From Rhodoplanes serenus (GTDB lineage Bacteria > Pseudomonadota > Alphaproteobacteria > Rhizobiales > Xanthobacteraceae): a stretch of 64,000 bases of DNA. The notes beneath the pieces are model-generated. The model did not search any database and was not told the DNA's origin. It saw only the letters and a list, made by a program, of their open reading frames with translations. A program made the translations under genes and the position numbers. Where the stretch lies: assembly GCA_009720755.1 (NCBI GenBank), contig WNKV01000012.1, positions 106,528-170,527 on the forward strand. Reading direction: 5' to 3'. Position 1 is the first letter of the stretch. Each line of letters begins with the position of its first letter. Positions 53,453-63,083 of the stretch are shown in pieces.

Positions 53453-54406
53453 TCAGGCGAGCGCCCGTTGCACGGCCTCGCGATTGACCAGCACGATATG
53501 CTGCTCGTGCGGCGGCCGCGTGTCGGGCGGCACGTCGAGCCCGAGCCGCTTGAGCGCGTAGAACAGCAGCGCCCGGCGCACCGGAATCGTCGCGGTCTTC
53601 CCCTTGATGCCGTAGTCGATCGCGATTGCCTTGGCTTGGGCCGGTGTCAGGCCCGGGTGCGGCGCGATCACCAGCTTGACGATCGTCTGCCAGTCGGTGT
53701 CGTCGTCGGGCCGCATGTCGGCGGCGCCGGCGGGCTCTGGGTCTGAGAGGCGACCGAGGACGAAGTCGCGGAACGTGCCGGTCTCGCGGTCGTGGGCGCG
53801 AACGTGCCAGCGGAAGCCGTCGTGGGCGAGCGCGTGCGGCGCGACGATGCGCCGGGTCGCCGCCGGCCGGCTCATCGACTGATACTTCACCGCGAGGGCG
53901 AGGTGATCACGGATCGCGTGCCACACGGCACGCAGCACGCGCGGGTCGACGGGGCGTGCCGGCAACGGTGCCCCGGCGAAGGGCGGCAGGACACCCAGCA
54001 TCGTATCCTCGACCATGATGCTGCCGAGCTCGACCAGGCGCAGCTCGCCGAGCAGTCGCGTCGCATCGGGGGGGCCGAGCACCGGCGTGAAGCCCGTATC
54101 CGCGACGTAGCGCTTGGCCGACTTGTCGTAGCTGACCCCGGGCGGATTTCTCGCGAGATAACGTGCGATGTCGCCGGATGCCTGGCTCATCGAGATGCCG
54201 AAGCGCCGCACCAGATCGGTGCGGTTCACCTCACCCAGCCAGAACAGCCGCTCGTCCACGAAGGCCAGCCGCTGCTCGACGCTCCAGCGCAGCGATGGCC
54301 CGCCCGCGGCGAGGTCGGGAGCACGCGCCGGCGCGGCCGCGCGGCCACCGCGGGGCGCCGCCGCCGCCGAGCTTGACGACTTGGTCCGTCTAGTATTTGA
54401 TACCAT
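53453..54406 (-). CDS. WYL-domain transcriptional regulator (CapW/BrxR-like)
   Basis: A 317-aa regulator. After a basic, low-complexity N terminus of about 38 residues comes a winged helix (about 41-90: RWSVEQRLAFVDERLFWLGE and FGISMSQASGDIARYL), then a WYL domain (about 165-222) with VKYQSMSRPAATRR, APHALAHDGFRWHVRAHDRE and FRDFVLGRL; the WYL triplet itself reads WHV, as in defence-linked members. A C-terminal WCX-type domain follows (LVIAPHPGLTPAQAKAIAID). Such proteins repress CBASS, BREX and other defence operons until infection. It is divergent from cas3 across 253 nt, so it may repress the CRISPR operon. Confidence 0.85.
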   Translation of the reverse strand: MVSNTRRTKSSSSAAAAPRGGRAAAPARAPDLAAGGPSLRWSVEQRLAFVDERLFWLGEVNRTDLVRRFGISMSQASGDIARYLARNPPGVSYDKSAKRYVADTGFTPVLGPPDATRLLGELRLVELGSIMVEDTMLGVLPPFAGAPLPARPVDPRVLRAVWHAIRDHLALAVKYQSMSRPAATRRIVAPHALAHDGFRWHVRAHDRETGTFRDFVLGRLSDPEPAGAADMRPDDDTDWQTIVKLVIAPHPGLTPAQAKAIAIDYGIKGKTATIPVRRALLFYALKRLGLDVPPDTRPPHEQHIVLVNREAVQRALA

Positions 54407-54659
54407 CTTGTTTATGAGACCATCGAGAATGTGAGATTGTAGCGCGATTCGCGAGATTTCGGCGCGTGCCGCGGGTCCGCTCCGATGCGGGCGGGCGTCG
54501 GGACGTCGGTGTCTCGCCCGGTCGGCTCGGCCCGGGCGATCTTGCCTGTGGATGGTGTAGTCGCTTCGGGTGATGGCCCGGTGGGTGTGCTAACCATTGC
54601 TTGCGCCGCGCTCTTTGTCGCGGCCGGCCTCGATGATTGATTGCAGGGGTGGGACCGCG
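54407..54659. promoter_or_regulatory. Divergent control region, WYL regulator / cas operon
   Basis: 253 nt that must hold both promoters. The end nearest the regulator is locally AT-rich. A GTAT-TTG-ATAC dyad (54393-54403) overlaps the regulator's first codons, and ATGTGAGATTGTAG-like sequence follows at 54432. A repressor bound here could silence both sides. AGGGG precedes the cas3 start. Confidence 0.45.
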
Positions 54660-57440
54660 ATGACGGACGGTCTGTTCTTCGACTCCGGATTCGAGGCGCT
54701 GACGGGGCATTCGCCCATGCCGTGGCAGCGCCGGCTGTTCGCCGAACTCCACACGGGCCGCATTCCCGACGCGCTCGATTTGCCCACCGGCCTCGGCAAG
54801 ACCTCGGTGATGGCGATCTGGCTGCTGGCGCTCGCCGCCCAGGCCGCGGCCGGGCGACCGAGCCTGCCGCGCCGGCTGGTCTACGTGGTCGACCGCCGCA
54901 CCGTGGTGGACCAGGCGACCGACACGGCCGAGCGGATGCGCAAGGCCGTGCTGTCGGCAGCGCCGGACGCGGCCACCCGCCTGGTGCGCGATGCGCTACG
55001 ATCGCTGTGCGTGGCGCCCGACGAAACGCCGCTCGCCATCAGCACGCTGCGCGGCGAGCATGCCGACAACCGCGAATGGCAGGCCGATCCGGCGCGCCCC
55101 GGCATCGTCGTCGGCACCGTCGACATGATCGGCAGCCGCCTCCTGTTCTCGGGCTACGGCGTGTCGCGCGGCATGCGGCCGTTCCATGCGGGGCTCATCG
55201 GCCACGACACGCTGCTGGTGCTGGACGAGGCGCATCTTTCGCCGGCGTTCGGCGCGCTGGTGGGAGCGCTGGCGACCCGGCAGGCCGAGTGGCGTGAGCC
55301 GCGTCCGCTGCGGCTGATCGAGCTGTCGGCGACCCGTCGCAGTGCCGCCGGTCGAGTGTTCCGGCTGACCGACGAGGACCGGGCCGAGCCCGAGGTCCGT
55401 GCCCGGACGACGGCCGAGAAGATCCTGACATTCGAGTCGGCGATCGGCGATCACCGCGCCGCGCTCGCTGCCATCGTGGCACACGCCCGTCGCCACCACG
55501 CCGACCGCAAGCGGGTCGTCGTCTATCTGCGCGCCCCGGCCGATGTGCAACTGGTCGCCGAGATGCTGGGAGAGGACGGGAACGAGGTCGCGATCCTCAC
55601 CGGAACGATCCGCGGCCGCGAGCGCGATGCCCTGGCGGAGAGCCCGCTGTTCGAGGGCTTCAAGTCCGTCGAGAAGCGGGACCCGCCGCCGCGCACCCAG
55701 TATCTGGTGGCGACCTCGGCCGGCGAGGTCGGCATCGATCTCGACGCCGACCACATGGTCTGCGACCTCACGACCCTCGACTCGATGATCCAGCGGCTCG
55801 GCCGCGTGAACCGGAGAGGGCGCGGCGCCGCCACGGTGCATGTCGTCGAGGTGCCCCGGAAGGGCAAGGACGATACCGAAGCCGACGCGAGGCTCGCCGC
55901 GACCCGGGCGGCTCTGACCTCGCTGCCGCGACGCGGCGATGGGTACGACGCCAGTCCCGATGCGCTTCGGGCCCTGGCCGACCGCACGGATGCCTTCGCG
56001 GCGGTGCCGCGCACCGTTCCGGTCACCGACATCCTGCTCGACGCCTGGGCGTTGACCCGCGTGCGCGATCTTCCGGGACGGCCCCCGGTGGCACGCTGGC
56101 TGCACGGCATCGAGGCCGAACAGCCGGCGCTCCATGTCGCCTGGCGCGAGGAGGTGAGCCTGCTCGGCGACGCGGCCCCGCGGGCGGTTCGAGCGCTCTA
56201 CGAGAAGCATCCGATCCTCGCGCGCGAACGGCTGCAAGGGCCGCTGCGGGCCGTCCTCGGCGAGCTGAGCAAGATCGCGAAGCGCGCCGGCAATCCGCAG
56301 GAGGAGGACCGGGTGCCACTCACCGCCGTTCTGATCCCGGCATCCGGCGATCCGATCCATGGTTATTTGACCGACCTCCTCGACGACGAGTCTCCGCTTG
56401 CGGAGGGAACTCTCGTGCTGCCGCCCGCCGCCGGCGGCCTCGACCGGCTCGGCATGCTCGACGGTGCCGCCAAGATGTCGCCGGCCGTCGCCTACGATGT
56501 CGCGGACGAGGAGCCGGCAAGCGCGGACAGCGGTCGCGATCCCGCACCTCGGCGGACGCGGCTCCGCCTGATCGTGCGGCTCGACGATGAGCAGGGCGGT
56601 TGGTCGGTCCGGTCGCTCGGCGTCGCGGGCGTGGTCCTCGCCGACGGCATCGAGGCGCTGAGCTGGCGCGACGCCCTCGACGAGGTGCCCGGGATCGCGC
56701 ACTTGGCGCAGAAGGATGCGCTCGTGCTGTCGCGGGACGGCGAGGGTGAGCCTACCACCGTGCTCGTTCTGCGCGGCGCGAGCCGGTCGCTGGAGGTCGC
56801 CCAGGACGATCCGGCCGCGGCCGCCGGCGAACGCACGCTGGACGATCACGCGGCCGACGTGAGCGCGGTGGCGGAGGCGATCGTCGCCCGGCTCGGTCCG
56901 CTGATCCATGGCGACTTGGATTCGCAGGCGATCGCCGAGGCGATCGTGCTGGCGGCGCGTCACCACGATCTCGGCAAGAATCGACCGGCCTGGCAGGCCG
57001 ACATTGGCAATTCACTCCGCGGGGGCCGCACGCCTTGGGTGCCGCTGGCCAAGAGCGGCCGGCGGGGCTTCGCCTCGCGGCGCAGCGGGGCCTACCGCCA
57101 CGAGTTCGGCTCGCTCCGCGAGGCGGCCGGCATCGCGGCGATCGCCAGTCATCCGGAGCGTGACCTGATCCTGCATCTGATCGCGGCGCATCACGGCTGG
57201 GCACGGCCGCATTTCAACCCCGATCAGTGGGACATCGCGGATGGGGTGGACGAGGAGGAGAACGCCGCCGTCGCCGCCGAGGCGATGCGACGAAGCGCTC
57301 GGCTCCAGCGCCGCTTTGGCTACTGGGGCCTCGCCTGGCTCGAGTCCTTGATGCGGGCCGCCGACTATGCCGCGAGCCGCGCCGTCCCGGGCGATGTCGC
57401 GGGAGCCTCGGGCACGATGGCAGAGGAAAGCGTCGCATGA
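54660..57440 (+). CDS. cas3: Type I-G CRISPR-associated helicase/nuclease Cas3 (C-terminal HD)
   Basis: The 926-aa effector that unwinds and shreds target DNA after Cascade binds. Order is helicase first, HD nuclease last, as in type I-G (GSU0051-like) and opposite to most Cas3. Walker A is LPTGLGKTS (residues 44-49), the DEAH box LVLDEAHLSPAF is near 188, and helicase motif VI lies in DSMIQRLGRVNRRGRG. The HD domain has ARHHDLGKNRPAWQ near 767 and LIAAHHGWARPHF near 843, so both activities look intact. The ATG at 54660 follows AGGGGTGGG; a TTG further up is not needed. The stop overlaps the next cas gene (ATGA). Confidence 0.94.
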   Translation: MTDGLFFDSGFEALTGHSPMPWQRRLFAELHTGRIPDALDLPTGLGKTSVMAIWLLALAAQAAAGRPSLPRRLVYVVDRRTVVDQATDTAERMRKAVLSAAPDAATRLVRDALRSLCVAPDETPLAISTLRGEHADNREWQADPARPGIVVGTVDMIGSRLLFSGYGVSRGMRPFHAGLIGHDTLLVLDEAHLSPAFGALVGALATRQAEWREPRPLRLIELSATRRSAAGRVFRLTDEDRAEPEVRARTTAEKILTFESAIGDHRAALAAIVAHARRHHADRKRVVVYLRAPADVQLVAEMLGEDGNEVAILTGTIRGRERDALAESPLFEGFKSVEKRDPPPRTQYLVATSAGEVGIDLDADHMVCDLTTLDSMIQRLGRVNRRGRGAATVHVVEVPRKGKDDTEADARLAATRAALTSLPRRGDGYDASPDALRALADRTDAFAAVPRTVPVTDILLDAWALTRVRDLPGRPPVARWLHGIEAEQPALHVAWREEVSLLGDAAPRAVRALYEKHPILARERLQGPLRAVLGELSKIAKRAGNPQEEDRVPLTAVLIPASGDPIHGYLTDLLDDESPLAEGTLVLPPAAGGLDRLGMLDGAAKMSPAVAYDVADEEPASADSGRDPAPRRTRLRLIVRLDDEQGGWSVRSLGVAGVVLADGIEALSWRDALDEVPGIAHLAQKDALVLSRDGEGEPTTVLVLRGASRSLEVAQDDPAAAAGERTLDDHAADVSAVAEAIVARLGPLIHGDLDSQAIAEAIVLAARHHDLGKNRPAWQADIGNSLRGGRTPWVPLAKSGRRGFASRRSGAYRHEFGSLREAAGIAAIASHPERDLILHLIAAHHGWARPHFNPDQWDIADGVDEEENAAVAAEAMRRSARLQRRFGYWGLAWLESLMRAADYAASRAVPGDVAGASGTMAEESVA

Positions 57441-58270
57441 CTCGGCCTGATCCGGACATCACGCTCGCCGTCAATCTGCGCAATCCCGGGCAGTTCTTCG
57501 CCTGCTGCGGCGTGCTGGAGCTGGCCAGTCGGCTGTGGCCGGCTTGTCGCGACAACGGCTGGCGATCGCCGGAAGGGTGGTTCGAGAGGGATGGCAGCCG
57601 CGCGTCGTTCCACATCGTGACGTCGAGCGGCGACGATGCTCCGCTCGTCACTCTCATTCGGCGCCTCGTCGAGCCCGATGAACTCGTCGTGCTGGCCGAG
57701 GATCACGAGGCGCAGGCGCAAGCGGATCGCAAGCCGGTGGTGATCCGACCCTTCGATCTTCGACTCGACTGGTGGCTCTATTCCTATCAGGGCGCCGACA
57801 AGTCGGAGCTGAAGGTATGGGCCGGGCAGCAGACGCCGGAGCGCAATGTCAACGGCCTGCGCGCCGCGTGGCGCGAGATCGTGGCGCGTGCGCCCGAGCG
57901 GATCGCTGGCGTCGATCTTTTTTCGGCGCAGTGGCCGACCACCGGACGCTTCGGTTTCGACCCGTCGGCGTCGTGGGACGCGCAGAATGTCGGTTTCTCG
58001 CCCGACGAGCAGGGCATCCCGGTGCTGACCTCGCCGGCGACCGAGATCCTGGCGGCGATCGGCCTGCAACGCTGCCGGCCGGTTCGGGTCGCCGCTGGCC
58101 GGCGCTGGTTTTCCTATCGGGCCTGGGCGGACCCGCTCGACGTCACGGTGGCGCCCGCCGCCGTCGCAGGGGTCGGGCGGTGCGTCGCCGGCTATGCATT
58201 CCCGGTCGAGATGCGCAACGCGCAGTATGGCAGCTTCGGCCGCGCCAAGCCTTTGGAGGAGAGACGATGA
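57437..58270 (+). CDS. Type I-G small Cas8 (Cas8u2, GSU0052-like; also called Csb3 type)
   Basis: A 277-aa protein in the Cas8 position. ITLAVNLRNPGQFFACCGVL is the N-terminal pattern shared with Cas8-like large subunits; further recognisable parts are DWWLYSYQGADKSELKVWAG and the C-terminal PVEMRNAQYGSFGRAKP. It is far shorter than Csx17, the large Cas8 of other type I-G loci. In Cascade it should recognise the PAM and recruit Cas3. It overlaps cas3 and csb1 by 4 nt on each side. The assignment rests on position and the NPxQF-xxCG motif. Confidence 0.8.
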   Translation: MTRPDPDITLAVNLRNPGQFFACCGVLELASRLWPACRDNGWRSPEGWFERDGSRASFHIVTSSGDDAPLVTLIRRLVEPDELVVLAEDHEAQAQADRKPVVIRPFDLRLDWWLYSYQGADKSELKVWAGQQTPERNVNGLRAAWREIVARAPERIAGVDLFSAQWPTTGRFGFDPSASWDAQNVGFSPDEQGIPVLTSPATEILAAIGLQRCRPVRVAAGRRWFSYRAWADPLDVTVAPAAVAGVGRCVAGYAFPVEMRNAQYGSFGRAKPLEERR

Positions 58271-59376
58271 GCGGTTGGGACGATCTCGCAGACACGATGC
58301 TGGCCACCGACGGGCCGGCCGCGCTGGTGTGCCGGCAGTATCTGATGCCGGCCGAGGGGCATGACGCGGTGATCTTCCCGCCCACCTTCGCGGCGGCGGA
58401 GGGGGGCGGCGGCAAGGCCGGCTACAACATCGATGCGCTCGGCAATCCGGCCGATCCGGCGACGCCGAAGGTCGCCATCATCGACACGGTCGGCGCCCAG
58501 GCGAACCGCATGGAGCCGTTGTTCAAGGCGAACGGTGCGGTCGCGGCCGGCGACGGCGATCCGTTCCCGCTGCTGGTGCCGCAGATCGAGATCAAGGCCG
58601 GCAACAAGACCGTCAACCTGCTCGATGCGGGGCACCGCGCCGCCGACGCGATCGTGCGCTACTCGACGCTGGGGCCGAAGCTGAAGCAGGCGTTCGAGAC
58701 GTATCAGGAAAGCGGCGACGCCACCGAGCTGGCCAAGATCGCCCCGACCTCGCTGGTGTTCGGTGCCTGGGATTCGCGCGACACCCAGGTCAAGCTGCCG
58801 CGGCTGGTCGCCTCGACCATCCGGGCCTATAACGTGGTCGAGCTCAAGCGGTCGGCGCAGTACAACCCGCCGGTCGACTACATCGATCTCGGGCTGGTCG
58901 ACGATGCCGACGACAAGAAGGTCCTCGATGCTGCCTCCGAGCTCGGCTTCCGTCACGCGCCGGCGGCCGGCACGCATGGGGGCGTGATGGTGCGTGGCGA
59001 CATCCGCCGCGACGCCATCCTGAGCCTGGTCGCGTTGCGCACCATCGGCCCGCAGGGCGCGAAGGGGGAAGCGCTGCGCCGTTACGTGCTCGGTCTCGCC
59101 CTGGTGGCGATGACGCACGGCCGCCCGCACAATCTTCGTCAGGGCTGCCTGCTGGTCGGCGATCCGGACAAGCCCGCGGCCTGGGAGCTGGTCGGGAATG
59201 ACGGAACCCGCAAGCCCGTCGCGGCCGACCCGGCCGGGGCGCTCGGCTTCGCGCAGGGCGCCGCCAAGGCGTTCGGTGTGGGCAAGAACGAGACGGTGGA
59301 GTTCGACGGCAAGGCCGCCAACGCGGCCATCAAGGAGAAGGTCGGCGGAAAGGCCAAGGGCCGGAAGGGCGGCTGA
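58267..59376 (+). CDS. csb1: Type I-G Cascade backbone Csb1 (Cas7)
   Basis: A 369-aa RAMP-fold Cas7 (GSU0053 family) that coats the crRNA in multiple copies. The hallmark is IDTVGAQANRMEPLF near residue 75; TSLVFGAWDSRDTQVKLPRL and VRGDIRRDAILSLVAL follow. A basic C terminus KEKVGGKAKGRKGG may touch RNA. The ATG overlaps the cas8 stop (ATGA), and csb2 begins 2 nt after its stop. Confidence 0.93.
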   Translation: MSGWDDLADTMLATDGPAALVCRQYLMPAEGHDAVIFPPTFAAAEGGGGKAGYNIDALGNPADPATPKVAIIDTVGAQANRMEPLFKANGAVAAGDGDPFPLLVPQIEIKAGNKTVNLLDAGHRAADAIVRYSTLGPKLKQAFETYQESGDATELAKIAPTSLVFGAWDSRDTQVKLPRLVASTIRAYNVVELKRSAQYNPPVDYIDLGLVDDADDKKVLDAASELGFRHAPAAGTHGGVMVRGDIRRDAILSLVALRTIGPQGAKGEALRRYVLGLALVAMTHGRPHNLRQGCLLVGDPDKPAAWELVGNDGTRKPVAADPAGALGFAQGAAKAFGVGKNETVEFDGKAANAAIKEKVGGKAKGRKGG

Positions 59377-59378
59377 CC

Positions 59379-60881
59379 ATGCGCTGGCTCTGCATCGAGG
59401 TGCACTTCCTCGACGGCCGTTATCACGGGCGCAGCGAGGACGGACGCGACCGCCAGTGGCCGCCCAATCCGCACCGGCTGTTCCAGGCGCTGGTCGCGGC
59501 CGGCAATCTCGGCTTCCGTCGGACGGAGTTCTCCGACCCGAAGCAGGACGCGCTGCGCTGGCTGGAGCGGCGCGCGGCGCCCGAGATCGTGGCGGCGCCC
59601 GCCTGCGCGGCGCCTCTCGTGCGGCTCTATGTCCCCAACAACGACATGGACAAGGTCGCGCGCGCCTGGGCCCAGGACAAGGAGCCCGAGAAGCAGCCGA
59701 ACGAGCTGCGCACCGACAAGGACCTGCGGCCGCACCGGCTCGAGGGCGACGCGACGGTGCGCTTCCTCTGGCCGATCGCCGATGACGAATGGGAGCGCGC
59801 CCAGCCGCATGCCGCGGTGCTGTGCGCAGAAGCGCGTCATCTGCACGTGCTCGGGCTCGGCATCGATCTGGTCGCCGGCCACGGCCGTGTTCTCGACCAG
59901 GCGGCGCGCCGCACCTTGCCCGGCGAGACGTGGGTGGCGGAGCCGGGTGTCGGCTGGCGGACGCCGATTGACGGCTCGCTCGACGAACTGTTCGAGCGGC
60001 ACCGGGCGTTCGGCCGGCGCGTTCAGGTCGGTCGCGGGCGCGGTGCCGAGCGGTGGGTGGCGCCGCCGTCGCCGCCGACCGTGTTTCAGGAGGTCGCCTA
60101 TCGCCGGCGTGCCGCCGGCCGCCGCCGGCCCGTGCACGTCTTCCGTCTCGTCGACGAGGACCGCACGGCGTCGTTCGACCCGCGCACCACCATCGAGATC
60201 GCGGCCCGGCTTCGTCACGCGGCCCACGAGGGCGCCCGCGGCCTCAAGCTCGATCCCGAATTCGTCGAGCGTTTTGTCTGCGGTCATGGCGACGACGTCG
60301 ACTCCAAGAACGACCGCTTCTCCTACGTGCCGCTGCCGACGATTCCTTTCGGGGGACGCGACGGACGCATCCGTCGCGTCCTGCTGGCCGAGCCGTTCGG
60401 TGGCGGCGATACGCGAGCGCGCGCCGTCGTGCGGCGGCTGACGGGCGCGTTGCTGGTTGCGGAGGATACCGGCGAGGTGACGGCGGAGCTGCGTCCGCTC
60501 TCGACGGACGAGCGCGACGCCGACGGTGTGCTGGCCCGCTACTGTCCGCCGGGCGGGGCGACGCAATGGGGCACGGCCACCCCGATGGTGCTGCCCGGGC
60601 GCGACGACTTCCGCTCCCGCAAGGCGCATGCGCTGGTGCTCAAGGCGCTCGCCCAGGCCGGCTACGCGACACCCGTGGCCGAGATTCATCTGCAACGCGA
60701 GCCGGTGTTTCCGGGGGGCGAGCCGGCCGGGGCCTATCGCGTTCCGGCGTACCTGAAGGCGCTGCCGCGGACCCATGTCGTGATCACGTTCGCCGAGCCC
60801 GTGCAGGGTCCGCTGGCGATCGGTGCCGGCCGTCATGTCGGTCTCGGCCTGTTTGCCGAGGTGAAGGACAGGGTGAGGTAA
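59379..60881 (+). CDS. csb2: Type I-G Csb2 (fused Cas5-Cas6)
   Basis: A 500-aa GSU0054-family protein that joins a Cas5-like half, which caps the crRNA 5' tag, to a Cas6-like half that cuts the repeat. The N terminus has WLCIEVHFLDGRYHGR and RQWPPNPHRLFQALVAAG; the C-terminal half has VVITFAEPVQGPLAIGAGRH and GLGLFAEV, the glycine-rich Cas6/Cas5 loop. Length is normal for the family. Having its own processing domain, the operon needs no separate cas6, and none is present. Confidence 0.92.
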   Translation: MRWLCIEVHFLDGRYHGRSEDGRDRQWPPNPHRLFQALVAAGNLGFRRTEFSDPKQDALRWLERRAAPEIVAAPACAAPLVRLYVPNNDMDKVARAWAQDKEPEKQPNELRTDKDLRPHRLEGDATVRFLWPIADDEWERAQPHAAVLCAEARHLHVLGLGIDLVAGHGRVLDQAARRTLPGETWVAEPGVGWRTPIDGSLDELFERHRAFGRRVQVGRGRGAERWVAPPSPPTVFQEVAYRRRAAGRRRPVHVFRLVDEDRTASFDPRTTIEIAARLRHAAHEGARGLKLDPEFVERFVCGHGDDVDSKNDRFSYVPLPTIPFGGRDGRIRRVLLAEPFGGGDTRARAVVRRLTGALLVAEDTGEVTAELRPLSTDERDADGVLARYCPPGGATQWGTATPMVLPGRDDFRSRKAHALVLKALAQAGYATPVAEIHLQREPVFPGGEPAGAYRVPAYLKALPRTHVVITFAEPVQGPLAIGAGRHVGLGLFAEVKDRVR

Positions 60882-60954
60882 GCAGGGGCTGGACGCTGCC
60901 GGCGCCTCCCGCTTTAATGCGTCGTCGGTGGATTGTACGACCCAAGGGTGTGCC

Positions 60955-62658
60955 ATGGCGACCCAGCTCTCGTTCGACCTGCCGGCGCCGCCGGCGACGG
61001 CCGAGACGCCGCTGGTGCCGGTGCGCATGGTCAACGAGTGGGTCTATTGCCCGCGGCTCGCGTTCCTCGAATGGGTGGACGGCGAGTGGGCCGACTCGGA
61101 CGATACCGAGCAGGGGCGCCGCGCCCATGTGCGGGTCGATGCCGGCGGCGGGCGGCTGCCGGCCGCCGAGGCCGTCGACGACAGGCCCGACTTTTCCGTC
61201 CGCTCCGTGATGCTGGCCTCGGAGAGGCTCGGCATCGTCGCCAAGATGGACCTGGTGGAAGGCGAGGACGGCACCGTCACGCCGGTCGACACCAAGAAGG
61301 GCAAGCGGCCGCATGTCGCCGAGGGTGCCTACGCGCCGGAGCGCGTGCAGGTGTGCGCCCAGGCGCTGATTCTGGAGGACGCTGGCTACCGCGTCACCGA
61401 GGGCGCAATCTGGTACGCCGGCTCGCGCGAGCGGGTGCGCGTCGCGCTGGACGAGGCGCTGCGCGGAGAAACCCGCACCGCGATCGCGCAGCTTCGTCTC
61501 GCGGCCGCCGCCGGCAGGCTGCCGCCGCCGCTGCTCGACAGCCCGAAATGCACCAAGTGCTCGCTCGCCGGCATCTGCCTGCCCGACGAGGTGTCGTTCT
61601 TCCGCAAGGGCCTGGCGCCCCGCCCCCTCAATCCCTCCGCCGATGCGGCGCTGCCGCTCTATGTGCAGGAGCCCGGCGCGCGGGTGCGAAAATCCGGCGA
61701 GACGCTGGTGATCGAGACCGACGAGCAGAAGGCCGAGGTGCCGATCGGCGAGGTCTCCGCCTTGGTGCTGCACGGCCCGGTGTCGGTGACAGGGCCGACC
61801 GTCGCGGCGCTGCTGCGCGAGGAGATTCCGGTCACCTGGGCGTCGGCGGGCGGCTGGGTGCTGGGCCATACGGTGTCGACCGGCCACCGCAATGTGAGCC
61901 TGCGCATCGCTCAGTATCGCGCCGCTTTCGACGAGCGCCGCGCGCTCGCCTTTTCGCGCACCCTCGTGGCGGCGAAGATCAGGAACGCCCGCGTCTTCCT
62001 GCGTCGCAACTTCAAGGCCGGCGACGAGGCCGTCCGCGACGGCGCCCTCGAGGCGATGGCGCGGCTCGCCGACCGTGCCCTGCATGTGCCGACCGAGGCG
62101 GAGCTGTTGGGGATCGAAGGCGAGGCGGCGGCCCGTTACTTTCGGCTGTTCGACACCATGCTGGGCGAGACCGCCCGCGACTTCCCGGCCTTCGCGTTCG
62201 ACAAGCGCACGCGGCGGCCGCCCGCCGATCCGGTCAACGCGATGCTGTCCTTCGGCTATGCGCTGCTCACCCGCACCTGGCACACCGTGCTCTCGGGCGT
62301 CGGCTTCGATCCGTATCTCGGTTTCTATCACAAGCCGCGCTTCGGCCGCGCCGCGCTCGCCCTCGACATGATGGAGCCGTTCCGTCCGATCCTCGCCGAC
62401 TCGACCGTCATCCAGGTGATCAACAACGGCGAGGTGAAGCCGGACGGCTTCTACGCCGCCGGCCCCGCCGTCAACCTGAAGCCGGTCGCCAAGCGCGCCT
62501 TCATCGCCGCCTACGAGCGCCGCCTCGACCAGGAGGTGACGCATCCGGTGTTCGGCTATCGGGTGGCGATGCGGCGGCTGCTCGAGGTGCAGGCGCGGCT
62601 GCTCGGTCGCCATCTCGCCGGCGAGATCGATGCCTATCCGCACTATCTGGTGCGCTGA
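60955..62658 (+). CDS. cas4-cas1: Cas4-Cas1 fusion protein
   Basis: A 567-aa adaptation enzyme. Residues about 1-215 are Cas4: RecB-type nuclease residues in VAKMDLVEGEDG and PVDTKKGKR, and four Fe-S Cys, one in NEWVYCPRLAF and three in CTKCSLAGIC. The rest is Cas1 integrase: LYVQEPGARVRKSGETLVIE, the conserved Glu region PADPVNAMLSFGYALLTRTW, and the His/Asp region FYHKPRFGRAALALDMMEPF. In Geobacter sulfurreducens such fusions select PAM-bearing spacers. The ATG at 60955 follows AAGGGTG; an in-frame GTG nine codons up is possible. Both halves look active. Confidence 0.95.
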   Translation: MATQLSFDLPAPPATAETPLVPVRMVNEWVYCPRLAFLEWVDGEWADSDDTEQGRRAHVRVDAGGGRLPAAEAVDDRPDFSVRSVMLASERLGIVAKMDLVEGEDGTVTPVDTKKGKRPHVAEGAYAPERVQVCAQALILEDAGYRVTEGAIWYAGSRERVRVALDEALRGETRTAIAQLRLAAAAGRLPPPLLDSPKCTKCSLAGICLPDEVSFFRKGLAPRPLNPSADAALPLYVQEPGARVRKSGETLVIETDEQKAEVPIGEVSALVLHGPVSVTGPTVAALLREEIPVTWASAGGWVLGHTVSTGHRNVSLRIAQYRAAFDERRALAFSRTLVAAKIRNARVFLRRNFKAGDEAVRDGALEAMARLADRALHVPTEAELLGIEGEAAARYFRLFDTMLGETARDFPAFAFDKRTRRPPADPVNAMLSFGYALLTRTWHTVLSGVGFDPYLGFYHKPRFGRAALALDMMEPFRPILADSTVIQVINNGEVKPDGFYAAGPAVNLKPVAKRAFIAAYERRLDQEVTHPVFGYRVAMRRLLEVQARLLGRHLAGEIDAYPHYLVR

Positions 62659-62691
62659 GAGATGGCCGGGGGTGCCGCGATCTCCGCATCC

Positions 62692-62720
62692 GCGTCGCCT
62701 GTTCTCGATGCGGGCGACGC
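62692..62720 (+). other. Hairpin in cas1-cas2 gap
   Basis: GCGTCGCC pairs with GGCGACGC in the 131-nt gap between cas4-cas1 and cas2. It is a larger spacing than elsewhere in the operon and could reduce cas2 expression; this is a guess. Confidence 0.3.
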
Positions 62721-62789
62721 AGGGCGGCGACGGTGGCCGCGTGACGCCGGATCGCGTGGGCCGGCCCATCTCGGCCGCGGGAGGCGAGG

Positions 62790-63083
62790 GTGATCGAGGA
62801 GCGGCTCTATGTGGTCACCTACGACATCGCCGACGAGAAGCGGTGGCGCCGGGTGTTCAAGCTGATGCATGGCTATGGCCGCTGGCTCCAGCTCTCGGTC
62901 TTTCAGTGCCGGCTGACGGCGCGCCGCCGCGTCGAGCTGGCGCTGCGGCTGGAGGAGATCATCCGCACCGACCACGACCATGTGCTCATCCTCGATCTCG
63001 GTCCGGCCGACAAGATCGACCCGCGGGTGGAGAGCTTGGGAAAGACGTTCCAGCCGGTGCAGCGCAGCGCCGTGGTGATATAG
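62790..63083 (+). CDS. cas2: CRISPR-associated Cas2
   Basis: A 97-aa ferredoxin-fold partner of Cas1 in spacer integration. [20 protein letters not shown] carries the first strand with the conserved Asp; [20 protein letters not shown] and [12 protein letters not shown] are typical. It starts with GTG after GAGGCGAGG. Length is normal. It is the last cas gene, and the array lies 163 nt downstream. Confidence 0.95.
   Translation: MIEERLYVVTYDIADEKRWRRVFKLMHGYGRWLQLSVFQCRLTARRRVELALRLEEIIRTDHDHVLILDLGPADKIDPRVESLGKTFQPVQRSAVVI

Noticed and set aside
54430..54600. CRISPR repeats upstream of cas3
   Set aside because: No repeated 28-37-nt element was found in this stretch.
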